DNA of 64,000 nt from an uncultured Winogradskyella sp. (GTDB taxonomy: Bacteria > Bacteroidota > Bacteroidia > Flavobacteriales > Flavobacteriaceae), in contig NZ_CANMJY010000001.1 in assembly GCF_947498345.1 (NCBI RefSeq), forward strand, positions 1 to 64,000, written 5' to 3'. Below are positions 1-8,986 of the stretch, piece after piece. Below the pieces are notes generated by a model. It had not been told where the DNA came from, ran no database searches, and saw nothing but the letters and a program-made list of their open reading frames with translations. Every line of letters starts with the position of its first letter. Positions within the stretch are counted from its first letter, which is position 1. A program made the position numbers and the translations under genes.

Positions 1-81
1 TATTGGTTCTTGGTTGAGTACGACGAACCAACATCAGGACAAAGAAAAGAGTTTAAAGCCCATTTTACCTTGAAACGATAA
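1..81 (+). CDS. C-terminal end of a T9SS type B-sorted surface protein (partial)
   Basis: The first 26 codons are open from the window edge and end at TAA. They read as the last strands of a gliding-motility-associated (type B) sorting domain: a YWF-VEY-type strand, a charged turn, then a KAHFTLKR-like end. In this family the domain directs export through the type IX secretion system and cell-surface attachment. The rest of the protein lies outside the window, so its size and function cannot be given. The PorP/SprF gene starts 8 nt downstream, which is the usual arrangement for such adhesins. Confidence 0.8.
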   Translation, partial: YWFLVEYDEPTSGQRKEFKAHFTLKR

Positions 82-89
82 AATTTATT

Positions 90-1100
90 ATGAGATTAAA
101 AAAGTTTTGTTTAGTAGCGTTTACTGCAATAGTAGCAAATTTTAGTTTTGCACAAGAAGGAGTACCAATTTATTCAGATTATTTAACCGATAATTATTAT
201 TTAATACACCCTTCTATGGCAGGTGTTGCAAATTGTGCTAAAGTGCGACTTACAGCTAGGCAGCAATGGTTTGGTGTTGATGATGCACCAAGTCTACAAA
301 CATTAAGCGCCAATGGTAGAATAGGGGATTCTCCAGTAGGGATTGGTGGTATTTTGTTTAATGATGCCAATGGTTACCATTCTACTGTAGGTGGGTATGC
401 TACTTTTGCTTATCATTTAATGTTCTCAAGAAATGAGATCGATTTAAATATGTTATCATTTGGATTAAGTGCAGGTTTCCTACAATATAAATTAGATGAA
501 ACCGATTTTTTAGCACCAGGTGAGTTTGATCAGGCTATTGCTGGTATTGAGCAAAGCGCTACAAATTTTAACATTGATTTTGGCTTCTCGTACCATTTTT
601 TAGATTTTTATGCTCATTTCACAGCTAAAAACATATTAGCAAACGAAGGTATTAATTTTAATGACCAAGGTTTTGAATTTGATAATCTACGAACTTATTT
701 AGGTTCTATAGGCTATACTTTTAGCAAATTTGGAAGTGATTGGAGCTACGAACCTTCGATTATGTATATGTACAGAGATGCAACAGAGGAATCATCTATT
801 GATATTAATGGAAAGGTATATCGTGAGATGGATTTTGGAAAAATATGGGGAGGCTTATCCTATAGGAGAAGTTTAGATGGTGCTGAATTTGTTGATGGTT
901 CGGGTACAAGTAGCCAAAAGCTACAGTACTTTACTCCTTTTATAGGTGTAGACTATAATAATTTTGTGTTTGCTTACACTTATTCTTATCAAGCTAATAC
1001 CATTAATTTTAATACTGGAGGTTTTCATCAAATCACACTAGGTTATAATTTTAATTGTAGAAGAGAGAAATACGAATGTAATTGTCCAGCAATAAACTAA
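90..1100 (+). CDS. PorP/SprF family type IX secretion system membrane protein
   Basis: A 336-residue protein with a signal peptide ending near FSFAQ, then the family's opening (PIYSDYLTDNYYLIHPS, with the conserved N-Y-L-I-HP region and an R-QQW motif near residue 55). The remainder is amphipathic beta strands, as expected for an outer-membrane barrel. Members of this family pair with T9SS type B cargo, and SprF is needed for secretion of the adhesin SprB. The gene follows the type B sorting-domain fragment by 8 nt, so the two are very probably co-transcribed and functional partners. Start is the ATG immediately before the signal peptide. A strong hairpin terminator follows. Confidence 0.9.
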   Translation: MRLKKFCLVAFTAIVANFSFAQEGVPIYSDYLTDNYYLIHPSMAGVANCAKVRLTARQQWFGVDDAPSLQTLSANGRIGDSPVGIGGILFNDANGYHSTVGGYATFAYHLMFSRNEIDLNMLSFGLSAGFLQYKLDETDFLAPGEFDQAIAGIEQSATNFNIDFGFSYHFLDFYAHFTAKNILANEGINFNDQGFEFDNLRTYLGSIGYTFSKFGSDWSYEPSIMYMYRDATEESSIDINGKVYREMDFGKIWGGLSYRRSLDGAEFVDGSGTSSQKLQYFTPFIGVDYNNFVFAYTYSYQANTINFNTGGFHQITLGYNFNCRREKYECNCPAIN

Positions 1101-1101
1101 T

Positions 1102-1136
1102 AAAAAAGGCTTGATTTTTAAATCAAGCCTTTTTTA
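1102..1136 (+). terminator. Rho-independent terminator, probably bidirectional
   Basis: Inverted repeat GGCTTGATTT / AAATCAAGCC with a two-base loop, preceded by A6 and followed by a T run. It lies between the stop of the PorP/SprF gene and the stop of the convergent VWA lipoprotein gene, so it can end both transcripts. Confidence 0.9.
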
Positions 1137-1143
1137 TTTTGAA

Positions 1144-2310
1144 CTATTCCCACGTATAATTTTTCTGTTGAGCTTGTGTTTTTATAGCTTTTATCATAGC
1201 ACTTTCTAGACCGTTAGTTTTATTTGTTGATTTTTTTGAAATATAATCACGACGCTTTATATTTAATTCTACGATAGCTTGTTGGAGCTTTTCTCTGTCT
1301 TTACTTTTCTTTTCGATATAAGATTTTATTTCAGCTTTAGACTTTCCTTTTAGTTCATCAGGGAGTTGTTCTTCTTTTAAATCATCATAAGAAAAATGGA
1401 CATCTTTCTCAGCATCAACTAAATCCCAAGAACTGTTTTTGTACAACCTGGAACTTTTACTTACAGTCCTGCTCACAGCATTTGCTTTATTATAGCCTCT
1501 GGCATTAGAATCTTGTTGAGCTTGAAGTTGCATTTTTGCCAGACCTGTTCTTCCGTATGCAACATAAGTTTTATTGAGTTTTTCGTTTAGCTCTAGGATT
1601 TTATCATCATAAGGAGAGGCTACATGAACTGTTACTTGATTATGGCTTATCGCCATATAATCACCATGGGTTAAATCAGCACCATCTTTCCAATAACTCG
1701 AAATACCTTGATTATAATCACCACAAAATATAGTATTTACAGTAACATCATTCTGATGAGCTAATTTTGAAGCTTCTTTATAATTCACTTGCCCTTGAGT
1801 ATAAGGTTCATTTCCTGCTATAAAAATAAGTTTTAGATCGTTTTTGTTATCACCCCATTCTAATTGATTCAATGCTGTCTTAATTACTTTCCCGCAATAT
1901 TCATTTCCTCCGTTAGTTGTTAATGAAAATAAAGATTTAGAGATCTCATCCAGATCATCACTAAATGCAATAACTTGTCTTAAGTAGCCTTCATCAGCGT
2001 TAAGATTATCATTGCCATATTCGTAGACTGCGATTTTAAGGTTAGGGCTCTTTTCTTCACATTTGGCATAAGACAATTCGTTTACAATTTGCCAAAGTTG
2101 TGCCTTAGCTTGGTCAATAAGTCCGTCCATGCTGTTGCTTGTGTCTAGTAAAAGAGCGACTTTAATTTCAGGTTTTTTTATGTTTGATTTGGTTACTAGT
2201 TTTGTTTCAATAATAGAAACATCTTGAGTATTATTCTTTGAATTTGCATTACAAGCTGTAACTATTGCTAGGCTTAATGCCAGAGTTGTGGTTTTAAATA
2301 CATTTTTCAT
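1144..2310 (-). CDS. Exported VWA-domain lipoprotein
   Basis: 388 residues. The N-terminus is a lipoprotein signal with a lipobox ending at the cysteine of IVTAC (about residue 20). A von Willebrand factor A domain starts near residue 50 with the MIDAS motif DTSNSMDG, and the T and D positions of the fold can be followed to about residue 240. The C-terminal third is charged and likely helical (DDLKEEQLPDELKGKSKAE region). VWA domains bind protein partners through a metal ion; the partner here is unknown. The gene lies 7 nt after the SIMPL-domain gene on the same strand, so the two probably form an operon. Confidence 0.85.
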   Translation of the reverse strand: MKNVFKTTTLALSLAIVTACNANSKNNTQDVSIIETKLVTKSNIKKPEIKVALLLDTSNSMDGLIDQAKAQLWQIVNELSYAKCEEKSPNLKIAVYEYGNDNLNADEGYLRQVIAFSDDLDEISKSLFSLTTNGGNEYCGKVIKTALNQLEWGDNKNDLKLIFIAGNEPYTQGQVNYKEASKLAHQNDVTVNTIFCGDYNQGISSYWKDGADLTHGDYMAISHNQVTVHVASPYDDKILELNEKLNKTYVAYGRTGLAKMQLQAQQDSNARGYNKANAVSRTVSKSSRLYKNSSWDLVDAEKDVHFSYDDLKEEQLPDELKGKSKAEIKSYIEKKSKDREKLQQAIVELNIKRRDYISKKSTNKTNGLESAMIKAIKTQAQQKNYTWE

Positions 2311-2317
2311 AACTATA

Positions 2318-3346
2318 TTATTTTGTTTTTAATTCTTTTACATCAATGGTGCCATTGGGTGAAATAACATAATATTTGTGCTCAATTTCTGTTTTTGTAA
2401 CGGGCCTTTCTTTTTGTTCTTTAGGTTTTGGAGTCAATACTAATTTTATATTCATTCCCATTTGTACAACAGGTTCTAATATTGATGGATTAATTACTAA
2501 ATCGTAACGCTCATAGGTTAGTGGTTGATAGTAATATGATGTTTGCTTTTTTACAGAATTAATAGCTTTTCCTTTTTTTAAAGCATCAAATGATACGCTG
2601 TTGTAGGCTTGGTAGCTTTGATAAAAGTCTTTAGGGAAATAACAATACTTATCATCTGCAATTGTAACATTGTATTGTGATAAATCAAAGCCAAGTATGC
2701 TATAGTAAGCCTTTTTATCTACAATAAGTTTTAATAATTCACCTTGAAGGTTTTTATAAACGGTCTGAATATTTTCGATAAAATAATCGACCTTAACTAA
2801 ATTATATACTTCACTTTTTGCACAGGCTTCAAGAATACTTTCAAACTGATTAGTTTTAGTAAACTGAATATGTATATTTTGTTGTAACTCAAATCCTTTA
2901 GGAACTTCAGTATACGTTTTGCTAAACAACTTTTTGGTAACTTCAACTTCGTATACAGGTACAAATGATATCACATCAATCGCAAAATTTTTCTGAGTAA
3001 TCCCTTTTGCATTTAACCGCATTTTAATACTATCTATACGTTGTTTCATTAAGGCATTTGTTTTTTCTGCAGTAGGTCCTATTTGAGATATATTAAACAT
3101 TGCCGTATATGTGGTTGCGCTTACATTTTGAAGCGCTTTTACATCTATAGTTAATACATTACTTGGGTGTAATATTTTATTAATTTGTTGATGTACAGTT
3201 GGATTATATATTGTTGCATTACCAGAAGCAAGTATGTTTTGCCTAGAAATTTCTGGTGTAATTTGATTGTAGTTTCCTCTATGTTGAGCAATTAGTATGC
3301 TACAACAGAATAGAAATACCATGGAGGCTAAATTGTTTTTTTTCAT
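2318..3346 (-). CDS. Exported SIMPL-domain (DUF541) protein
   Basis: 342 residues with a cleavable signal peptide (ends near LIAQ). The pattern ASGNATI, ISQIGPTAEKTNALMKQRIDSIKMRL and the following alternating strands match the SIMPL/DUF541 fold (periplasmic BP26-like proteins). The last 60 residues are a less conserved extension with a KPKEQKERPVTK-type linker. Function is not established for most of the family. It is the first gene of a two-gene unit with the VWA lipoprotein. The 215-bp gap to the histidine kinase gene is a divergent promoter region in which I see no clear consensus promoter. Confidence 0.7.
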   Translation of the reverse strand: MKKNNLASMVFLFCCSILIAQHRGNYNQITPEISRQNILASGNATIYNPTVHQQINKILHPSNVLTIDVKALQNVSATTYTAMFNISQIGPTAEKTNALMKQRIDSIKMRLNAKGITQKNFAIDVISFVPVYEVEVTKKLFSKTYTEVPKGFELQQNIHIQFTKTNQFESILEACAKSEVYNLVKVDYFIENIQTVYKNLQGELLKLIVDKKAYYSILGFDLSQYNVTIADDKYCYFPKDFYQSYQAYNSVSFDALKKGKAINSVKKQTSYYYQPLTYERYDLVINPSILEPVVQMGMNIKLVLTPKPKEQKERPVTKTEIEHKYYVISPNGTIDVKELKTK

Positions 3347-3561
3347 TTTGATTTATGTGTTTTGATTAATGATGCCATAAAGCTCTGTCGAAAAAACTTC
3401 AATAAAAATCAAGAATGAGTGAAGCGTAGTTGTCGATGCGTAAAATAGGTCTAGCCTTTAGTTAACTATACCAATTGATTACCTAAAAAACCTCAATTTT
3501 TATGATGCTATTTTTTGAAACCAAATAAAGTATGTAAGTTTAGTCCAATTAATAAATATTA

Positions 3562-5733
3562 GTGTTAGTGAAACCAAATAATATATACATATTAATCCTA
3601 TTTTTTTGCACTCTTAGCTTATATAACTTTGGGCAAAACAATAGGGTTGAAAATTTTGAGGATGAACGACTATTTATTATAAGAGGATCTGTGTATGATA
3701 AATTTACTCACAAGCCCTTTAGAAATGTGGAAATATTTATTAATGGAGGTAAATACACAAGAACAGCTGTAGACGGAACATTTAATATTCAAGCTAAAAT
3801 AGGTGATGAGCTTATTGTGCAGCACAGTGATTTTGAACCTATATACTATACTATAAAATCGAATGAACGTATCAACATTGAGGTTATAGATGAGCAGCAA
3901 GGTAGAAGATCTAAAGTAGATGTTAATACGAAGAATTTTAATAAAATGATTGACTCTGCAGATGCGTATTTAAAAACCGATGCGGAAAAAAGTATAAAAT
4001 TTATAGGTAATGCTTTAAATATAGAAATTTCATCATACCAAATAGCAGAAGCACATGAATTATTAGGTGATATTTATATGTATTGGAAACAATACGACTT
4101 GGCTATTTCTGATTATAAAATTAGCATTCAAAATGCCGAAAAATCTTCTGCCATATTAAAATTAGCAAGGGCGTATTTTAATAATAGCGATTATTCAAAA
4201 AGTCTTTCAACATATCAAGATCTTAATGAAAAAGATTTATCTAATTATGACAAAACAGTTTTGTACGAGGGTATAGGGGATGTTTACCTAAAAATGGGTG
4301 ATATACCAAAAGCTATTAGCGCATATAATAAAGGATTAAAAATAGCTAAGAAACATTTAATAGCACCAAAAGTAACGGATTTTAATTCTAAAATAGCAGA
4401 AGCGTATAATGAAAAAGGGGAAGTAGATAAGGCTAAGAATTTTTATAATAGTTCTCTTAATTTAGCTGCTAAAGAAAATAAAAAACGAGTCGTTGAAGAA
4501 CAAGTAAAAGTAGCAGAATTTAATAGCGCAAATGAAGATTATGAAAGTGAGATTGTATTAAGAAAACAGGCTATTGAGAGTATTGAGGATATAGAAAAAG
4601 ATTCAATTATACCTAATGAAAGTGCTTTGACATCGCAGAAACAAAACTATAAATTGGGTAATGCCTATCTACTTAATAATGATCTTGAGAATGCTATTCC
4701 TTCGTTTAAAAAGAGTATAGAAGAATCTGAAAAAAAAGGAGATTTAGATGTAAAGAAAGACGCAACACGAAAGCTATCAGAAGCATTTATAGATATGGGT
4801 AATGCTGAAGAAGGCTTAAAATGGTTAAATGAGTATAAGAAAACGGTTGATCAAGCCTATGCCAAAAAAGTACAAGAGTTATCCCAAGTAGCGCGTTTTA
4901 GCAGAAATCTGGCAGAGCAACAAAATAGAATAACCTCCTTAGAAAGTGATAGAGCGTTATCTAGAAGTACATACGAACTTACACAAGAGCGTAATAAAAG
5001 CCAGCAGCTTATTATTTATTCGCTTATTGGTGGTTTGATCTTGTTATTAATAACAGGCTATTTAATGTTTAAATATATAAAGCAGCAACGTTTAGCAAAT
5101 AATCTGTTAGCATTAAAATCCTTAAGAAGCCAAATGAATCCGCATTTTATTTTTAATGCGTTAAACTCTGTAAACAGTTTTATAGCTACCAATGATGAGC
5201 GTACAGCTAATAAATATTTATCTGATTTCTCACATCTTATGCGTTCGGTTTTAGAAAATAGTGAAGAGGATTTTATTCCTTTAAAAAAAGAAATTGAATT
5301 ATTAGACTTATATACTAAACTCGAACATTTCAGATTCCAGGATAAATTTGATTATTCTATTGATGTTGATGAGAGTGTAAATGTTGAAGAGTTTCAAATT
5401 CCACCAATGTTATTACAGCCTTATATAGAAAATGCAGTTTGGCATGGATTGCGCTATAAAACCGAAAAAGGACATTTAAAGATTACTATACAACCTAAAC
5501 ATAAAGGAGAAATAGCCATTACCATAACAGATGATGGTATTGGCAGAGAACGTTCTAAAGCCTTAAAAACAGCTAATCAAAAAAAGCAGAATTCTAAAGG
5601 TATGAATAACATAAAAAAGCGTGTTGCCATTTTAAATGAGATGTATAAAGATAAAGTCGATGTGGTTATAGAAGATTATCAAAATTTAGAAGATGCAGGC
5701 ACTAAAGTTGTTGTAACATTAAAAAAAGATTAA
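3562..5733 (+). CDS. LytS/YehU-type sensor histidine kinase with carboxypeptidase-regulatory-like and TPR sensor region
   Basis: 723 residues. Order of parts: signal peptide (to about residue 25), a carboxypeptidase-regulatory-like beta-sandwich (about 37-95), a TPR array (about 130-430), a coiled coil, one membrane span (about 484-506), then a His_kinase domain. The phospho-acceptor is His528 in QMNPHFIFN, the N box is PYIENAVWHG and the G box DDGIGRERS, so the catalytic parts look complete. It feeds the LytTR regulator encoded just downstream. The start is GTG at 3562; a second GTG at 3568 gives an equally good signal peptide (MKPNNIY). The N-terminal beta-sandwich in front of the TPRs is unusual for a kinase. 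Confidence 0.9.
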   Translation: MLVKPNNIYILILFFCTLSLYNFGQNNRVENFEDERLFIIRGSVYDKFTHKPFRNVEIFINGGKYTRTAVDGTFNIQAKIGDELIVQHSDFEPIYYTIKSNERINIEVIDEQQGRRSKVDVNTKNFNKMIDSADAYLKTDAEKSIKFIGNALNIEISSYQIAEAHELLGDIYMYWKQYDLAISDYKISIQNAEKSSAILKLARAYFNNSDYSKSLSTYQDLNEKDLSNYDKTVLYEGIGDVYLKMGDIPKAISAYNKGLKIAKKHLIAPKVTDFNSKIAEAYNEKGEVDKAKNFYNSSLNLAAKENKKRVVEEQVKVAEFNSANEDYESEIVLRKQAIESIEDIEKDSIIPNESALTSQKQNYKLGNAYLLNNDLENAIPSFKKSIEESEKKGDLDVKKDATRKLSEAFIDMGNAEEGLKWLNEYKKTVDQAYAKKVQELSQVARFSRNLAEQQNRITSLESDRALSRSTYELTQERNKSQQLIIYSLIGGLILLLITGYLMFKYIKQQRLANNLLALKSLRSQMNPHFIFNALNSVNSFIATNDERTANKYLSDFSHLMRSVLENSEEDFIPLKKEIELLDLYTKLEHFRFQDKFDYSIDVDESVNVEEFQIPPMLLQPYIENAVWHGLRYKTEKGHLKITIQPKHKGEIAITITDDGIGRERSKALKTANQKKQNSKGMNNIKKRVAILNEMYKDKVDVVIEDYQNLEDAGTKVVVTLKKD

Positions 5734-5809
5734 ATAAAATTAGAAATGCATTGTTTAAAGTTGAGAGTAACTTTTGCGATACACAGTTTCTAGATTCAAA
5801 GTAAAAACC

Positions 5810-6544
5810 ATGAAGTTAAATGCTATATTAGTAGAAGACGAAGAAAAAAGTAGAGAGATACTTAAAAATTATCTTACAAAATATTGTCCAAATATTTCCA
5901 TTATTGGGGAAGCAGCAAATGTAGATGATGCACTTGTACTCATAAGAAATAACAAATTAGACGTTGTGTTTTTAGATGTAGAAATGCCCTATGGCAATGC
6001 TTTTGATTTATTAGACAAAGTAGGTGATATTAATTTTGAAACCATATTTGTAACGGCCTATAATCATTATGCTATTGAAGCCCTTAATGCCCATGCATCC
6101 TATTATCTCATGAAACCTATTTCTATTGATGAACTGATAAAAGCTGTAGATTATGTTACCGAAATTAGAGCTAAGGAGGATGCTTTACAAGATCAGGTTT
6201 TAGTGCCAAAAACAAATTCGGTAAATGGTAAGATCACTCTACCACAACAAGATGGTTTTGAGATTTTAGAAACTGCAGATATAATGTATTGTAAAGCAGA
6301 TGATAATTATACAGAAATCTACCTTAATAACAATAAAAAGAAGCTAGTCAGTAAGACCTTAAAATATATAGAAGAAAGCTTAAAAGATGCCAATTTTGCC
6401 AGAGTACATAAAAGCTATTTGGTTAATGTTAATGAAGTAGTAAAGTATAAAAAGGGTAAAGGAGGAAGTGTTGTATTAAGCAATGGAAAAGAGATAATGG
6501 TATCTGCTTCTAAGAAATCAGATTTGTTATCCTATTTTAAATAA
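5810..6544 (+). CDS. LytTR-family response regulator
   Basis: 244 residues from the ATG at 5810. The ORF-track start at 5774 (TTG) adds 12 residues that do not belong to the receiver fold. The receiver domain occupies about residues 1-120, with acidic pocket EDE at 9-11, phospho-acceptor Asp56 in FLDVEMP, and Lys in YLMKP. A LytTR DNA-binding domain fills about 140-244 (IMYCKADDNYTEIYL and FARVHKSYLVNV motifs). It lies 76 nt after the cognate LytS-type kinase. Targets cannot be read from the sequence. Confidence 0.92.
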   Translation: MKLNAILVEDEEKSREILKNYLTKYCPNISIIGEAANVDDALVLIRNNKLDVVFLDVEMPYGNAFDLLDKVGDINFETIFVTAYNHYAIEALNAHASYYLMKPISIDELIKAVDYVTEIRAKEDALQDQVLVPKTNSVNGKITLPQQDGFEILETADIMYCKADDNYTEIYLNNNKKKLVSKTLKYIEESLKDANFARVHKSYLVNVNEVVKYKKGKGGSVVLSNGKEIMVSASKKSDLLSYFK

Positions 6545-6669
6545 TACTTTGCTGCATTAATACAAGAAATTAAATAGATGCAACCAATAATTTTGTATTT
6601 TGAATTAATTATAACCCAAAGGGATTTTAATTACTTTTTTGCGAAATTCCTTTTCTCAAAAGAATATAT

Positions 6670-7185
6670 ATGCCAATAATAGAAGCAGTAAAAGGAATAT
6701 ATCCTCAAATTCCTGATAATTGTTTTATCGCTGAAAATGCAACTATAGTTGGGGAAGTCACTATGGGAAATAATTGTAGTGTTTGGTTTAATGCCGTGAT
6801 TAGAGGAGATGTACATTTTATAAAAATGGGAAATAAGGTTAATGTACAAGATGGAGCGGTTATCCATGCTACATATCAAAAATCGCCAACTACAATAGGA
6901 AACAATGTCTCTATTGGACATAATGCTATTGTACATGGTTGTACAATTGAAGACAATGTACTAATTGGTATGGGAAGTATTGTTATGGATGATTGTGTAA
7001 TAGAAAGTAATAGTATTATTGCAGCTGGCGCAGTAGTAACCAAAAACACTATAGTTAAATCAGGAAGTATTTATGCAGGAGTGCCAGCCATAAAAGTAAA
7101 GGATATTAGTAAAGTTCTAATCTCTGATGAGATAGACAGAATAGCTAATAACTATGTCAAATACTCTAGTTGGTTTAAACAATAA
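6670..7185 (+). CDS. Gamma-carbonic anhydrase-like hexapeptide-repeat protein
   Basis: 171 residues made of left-handed beta-helix hexapeptide repeats (for example VIRGDV, NVQDGAVIHA, IGHNAIVHG, IGMGSIVMD). The three metal-ligand histidines of the gamma-class/YrdA-PaaY family appear in VIHATYQ, SIGHNA and VHGCT. The length is typical of the family. These proteins bind zinc or iron as a trimer; many have weak or no carbonic anhydrase activity, so the reaction is not certain. The 3' end overlaps the convergent small gene by 11 bp. Confidence 0.9.
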   Translation: MPIIEAVKGIYPQIPDNCFIAENATIVGEVTMGNNCSVWFNAVIRGDVHFIKMGNKVNVQDGAVIHATYQKSPTTIGNNVSIGHNAIVHGCTIEDNVLIGMGSIVMDDCVIESNSIIAAGAVVTKNTIVKSGSIYAGVPAIKVKDISKVLISDEIDRIANNYVKYSSWFKQ

Positions 7186-7522
7186 TTTTTAGTAGCTCAA
7201 TCAATTCTTCTACAGTTGTAATTTCATTTAAAACATCTGGGCTTAAAATAGTGGTAAGCTGATGTTCTTCTAGTTTTAAAACTATTGGGTACATCATTTT
7301 AACATTTGGAAATGTGTTTTCGAACACATCTTTGTGGTAAAATTCCATATCAAAATGATTTTCTTCTCTAAAGGTTTTCCAAATCATATTTTCAGAAAAA
7401 GTATCGTAAGTCAGTGCACACAAGTTACAAGTATATGTAGAAGGACTAAACAGTTTATGGCCAACATCTAAAAGGGCATTTAATTTTCCAGAATTGGCAT
7501 TGTAAATAAAAAGTAACTTCAT
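7175..7522 (-). CDS. Conserved hypothetical protein with CxxC pair
   Basis: 115 residues, no signal peptide or membrane span. It starts with a beta strand (MKLLFIYNANSG), followed by a histidine (GHKLF) and a CNLC pair with the downstream LTYDTF motif. The pattern suggests a small metal-binding or thiol protein, and I recognise it only as a conserved hypothetical of Bacteroidota. The 3' end overlaps the gamma-carbonic-anhydrase-like gene by 11 bp in convergent orientation. Nothing in the sequence identifies a function. Confidence 0.7.
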   Translation of the reverse strand: MKLLFIYNANSGKLNALLDVGHKLFSPSTYTCNLCALTYDTFSENMIWKTFREENHFDMEFYHKDVFENTFPNVKMMYPIVLKLEEHQLTTILSPDVLNEITTVEELIELLKIIV

Positions 7523-7610
7523 ATTCTAATTAGTTACAAATATTCATTAACCCTTACATAATAGTAGTTAAAACGTTTCATAGAGATTCTTGCTTTTTGT
7601 TAGAATAACA

Positions 7611-8390
7611 CTAAAAATCTAAATAATAGGTTTCAAATTTATGGTTCATTATTGTATTAAGAACCTCTGTATCTCCGTTAGAGTACAACTTAATTGAAGG
7701 TGGTTTTGTGTTATGATTCAATAAATCATTATTTATAAGTATGGCTTTGGTTTGCTTTGCTACAGCTAAACCAGAATCTATAATTTTCACATGTTTAGGG
7801 AGCATCTCAGAAAGTATTGGAATAAGATAAGGGTAATGTGTACAGCCTAGAACCAAATAATCGATGTTATGCTTTAGCATAGGTTTTAGATAGGTTTTTA
7901 AAAGATCTTGCATTTCACTAGAATATAACATTCCAGATTCTATGAGAGGAACAATACCTTCGCCAACCTGCTCAATAACTGTAATACCATTAGCATATAA
8001 ATCGGTTGTTTTGTAAAACAAATGACTACTCAAAGTACCTTTGGTCGCTAATATACCAATAGCTTTGGTTTGTGTATTTAAAGCTGCTGGTTTAATTGCA
8101 GGCTCTATGCCAATAAATGGTACATCGTAATTAGCTCTTAAATACGAAATAGCATTTGTGGTTGCCGTATTGCAAGCTACAACTATAATTTTACTGTTTT
8201 TGTTGAGAAGTAATTCGGTGTTTTTAATACCTAATTGAAGTATTTCTGCTTCAGATTTATTACCATAAGGGGCGTTCTTACTATCAGCCAAATAGATATA
8301 ATTTTCGTATGGTAAAAGTGTATAAATCTCTTTAAATATAGATGTGCCTCCAATACCAGAATCAAATATGCCAATAGGTGAATTACTCAT
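7611..8390 (-). CDS. murI: Glutamate racemase
   Basis: 259 residues, the usual size. It interconverts L- and D-glutamate to supply D-Glu for peptidoglycan in the cytoplasm. Both catalytic cysteines are visible: VVACNTATT near residue 73 and VLGCTHYPY near residue 183. The N-terminal IGIFDSGIGG motif (catalytic Asp) and the late His in the second cysteine motif are intact. It is the last gene of the minus-strand envelope block but is separated from ompH by a strong terminator, so it may use its own promoter (see 8395-8402). Confidence 0.97.
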   Translation of the reverse strand: MSNSPIGIFDSGIGGTSIFKEIYTLLPYENYIYLADSKNAPYGNKSEAEILQLGIKNTELLLNKNSKIIVVACNTATTNAISYLRANYDVPFIGIEPAIKPAALNTQTKAIGILATKGTLSSHLFYKTTDLYANGITVIEQVGEGIVPLIESGMLYSSEMQDLLKTYLKPMLKHNIDYLVLGCTHYPYLIPILSEMLPKHVKIIDSGLAVAKQTKAILINNDLLNHNTKPPSIKLYSNGDTEVLNTIMNHKFETYYLDF

Positions 8391-8394
8391 AGTA

Positions 8395-8402
8395 CAAAAA
8401 TA
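8395..8402 (-). promoter_or_regulatory. Possible -7 element of murI
   Basis: On the minus strand TATTTTTG matches the Bacteroidota -7 consensus TAnnTTTG and ends 5 nt before the murI ATG. That would give a nearly leaderless transcript. No matching -33 TTG is present and the element overlaps the T run of the preceding terminator, so this is weak. Confidence 0.3.
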
Positions 8403-8430
8403 AAAAGTCGCTTATAAAATAAGCGACTTT
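8402..8430 (-). terminator. Rho-independent terminator after ompH
   Basis: Perfect 12-bp inverted repeat AAAGTCGCTTAT / ATAAGCGACTTT with a 3-nt loop, followed on the minus strand by a T run. It lies 23 nt after the stop of the shorter ompH gene and before murI. Confidence 0.9.
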
Positions 8431-8453
8431 CTAAATGTTATTTCTTTATTAGA

Positions 8454-8954
8454 TTAAATTCCCATCTCAGCTTTAACATCTGCCATAAGGTCTTTGCCTT
8501 TAGCAACTATTAAACCACCAGCCTCTAAAACATAATCAAAGCCTTGTGTTGCAGCTACTTTCTCTATAGCAGCTTTAGCTTTTTCTGTTATAGGTTTTAA
8601 TAAATCAAACCTTTTTTTCTCTAAGCCTTGTTGTGCTTGTTGCTGATATTGACCTAAACTTTGTTTCATGCTTTCAACTTCTTGCATACGCTTTTGGTTT
8701 TCTTCTTGTGTTTGGGCACTAGCTTCAGCATCGTATTGTTTCAACTTGGCTTCAAGTTCTTTAATGGATTCTTGTATTGTCGCTTGATACGTTTGACCTA
8801 ACTTAGCAATTTCATCATCTGCCTTTTTATATTCTGGCATTGCCTCGATTAGTTTTTGAGTATCGATGTGTGCAATTTTACTTTGGGCAGCCATAAAACT
8901 CGTAGCTCCGATAAAAAGTGCTGTTGCAAACAATAGTGATTTTAAATGTTTCAT
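8454..8954 (-). CDS. OmpH/Skp family periplasmic chaperone
   Basis: 166 residues with a signal peptide ending near FMAAQ. The mature part begins with KIAHIDTQKLIEAMPEYKKA, characteristic of OmpH, followed by a long alpha-helical coiled coil rich in Q, K and E and a short C-terminal beta part (FDYVLEAGGLIVA). Skp-like trimers hold unfolded outer-membrane proteins in the periplasm for delivery to BamA. The gene follows a second, longer OmpH gene by 32 nt and bamA lies just before that, so the three act together. Confidence 0.92.
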   Translation of the reverse strand: MKHLKSLLFATALFIGATSFMAAQSKIAHIDTQKLIEAMPEYKKADDEIAKLGQTYQATIQESIKELEAKLKQYDAEASAQTQEENQKRMQEVESMKQSLGQYQQQAQQGLEKKRFDLLKPITEKAKAAIEKVAATQGFDYVLEAGGLIVAKGKDLMADVKAEMGI

Positions 8955-8986
8955 TTTTTCTAAATTGTATTTGTGTGTTATAATTA

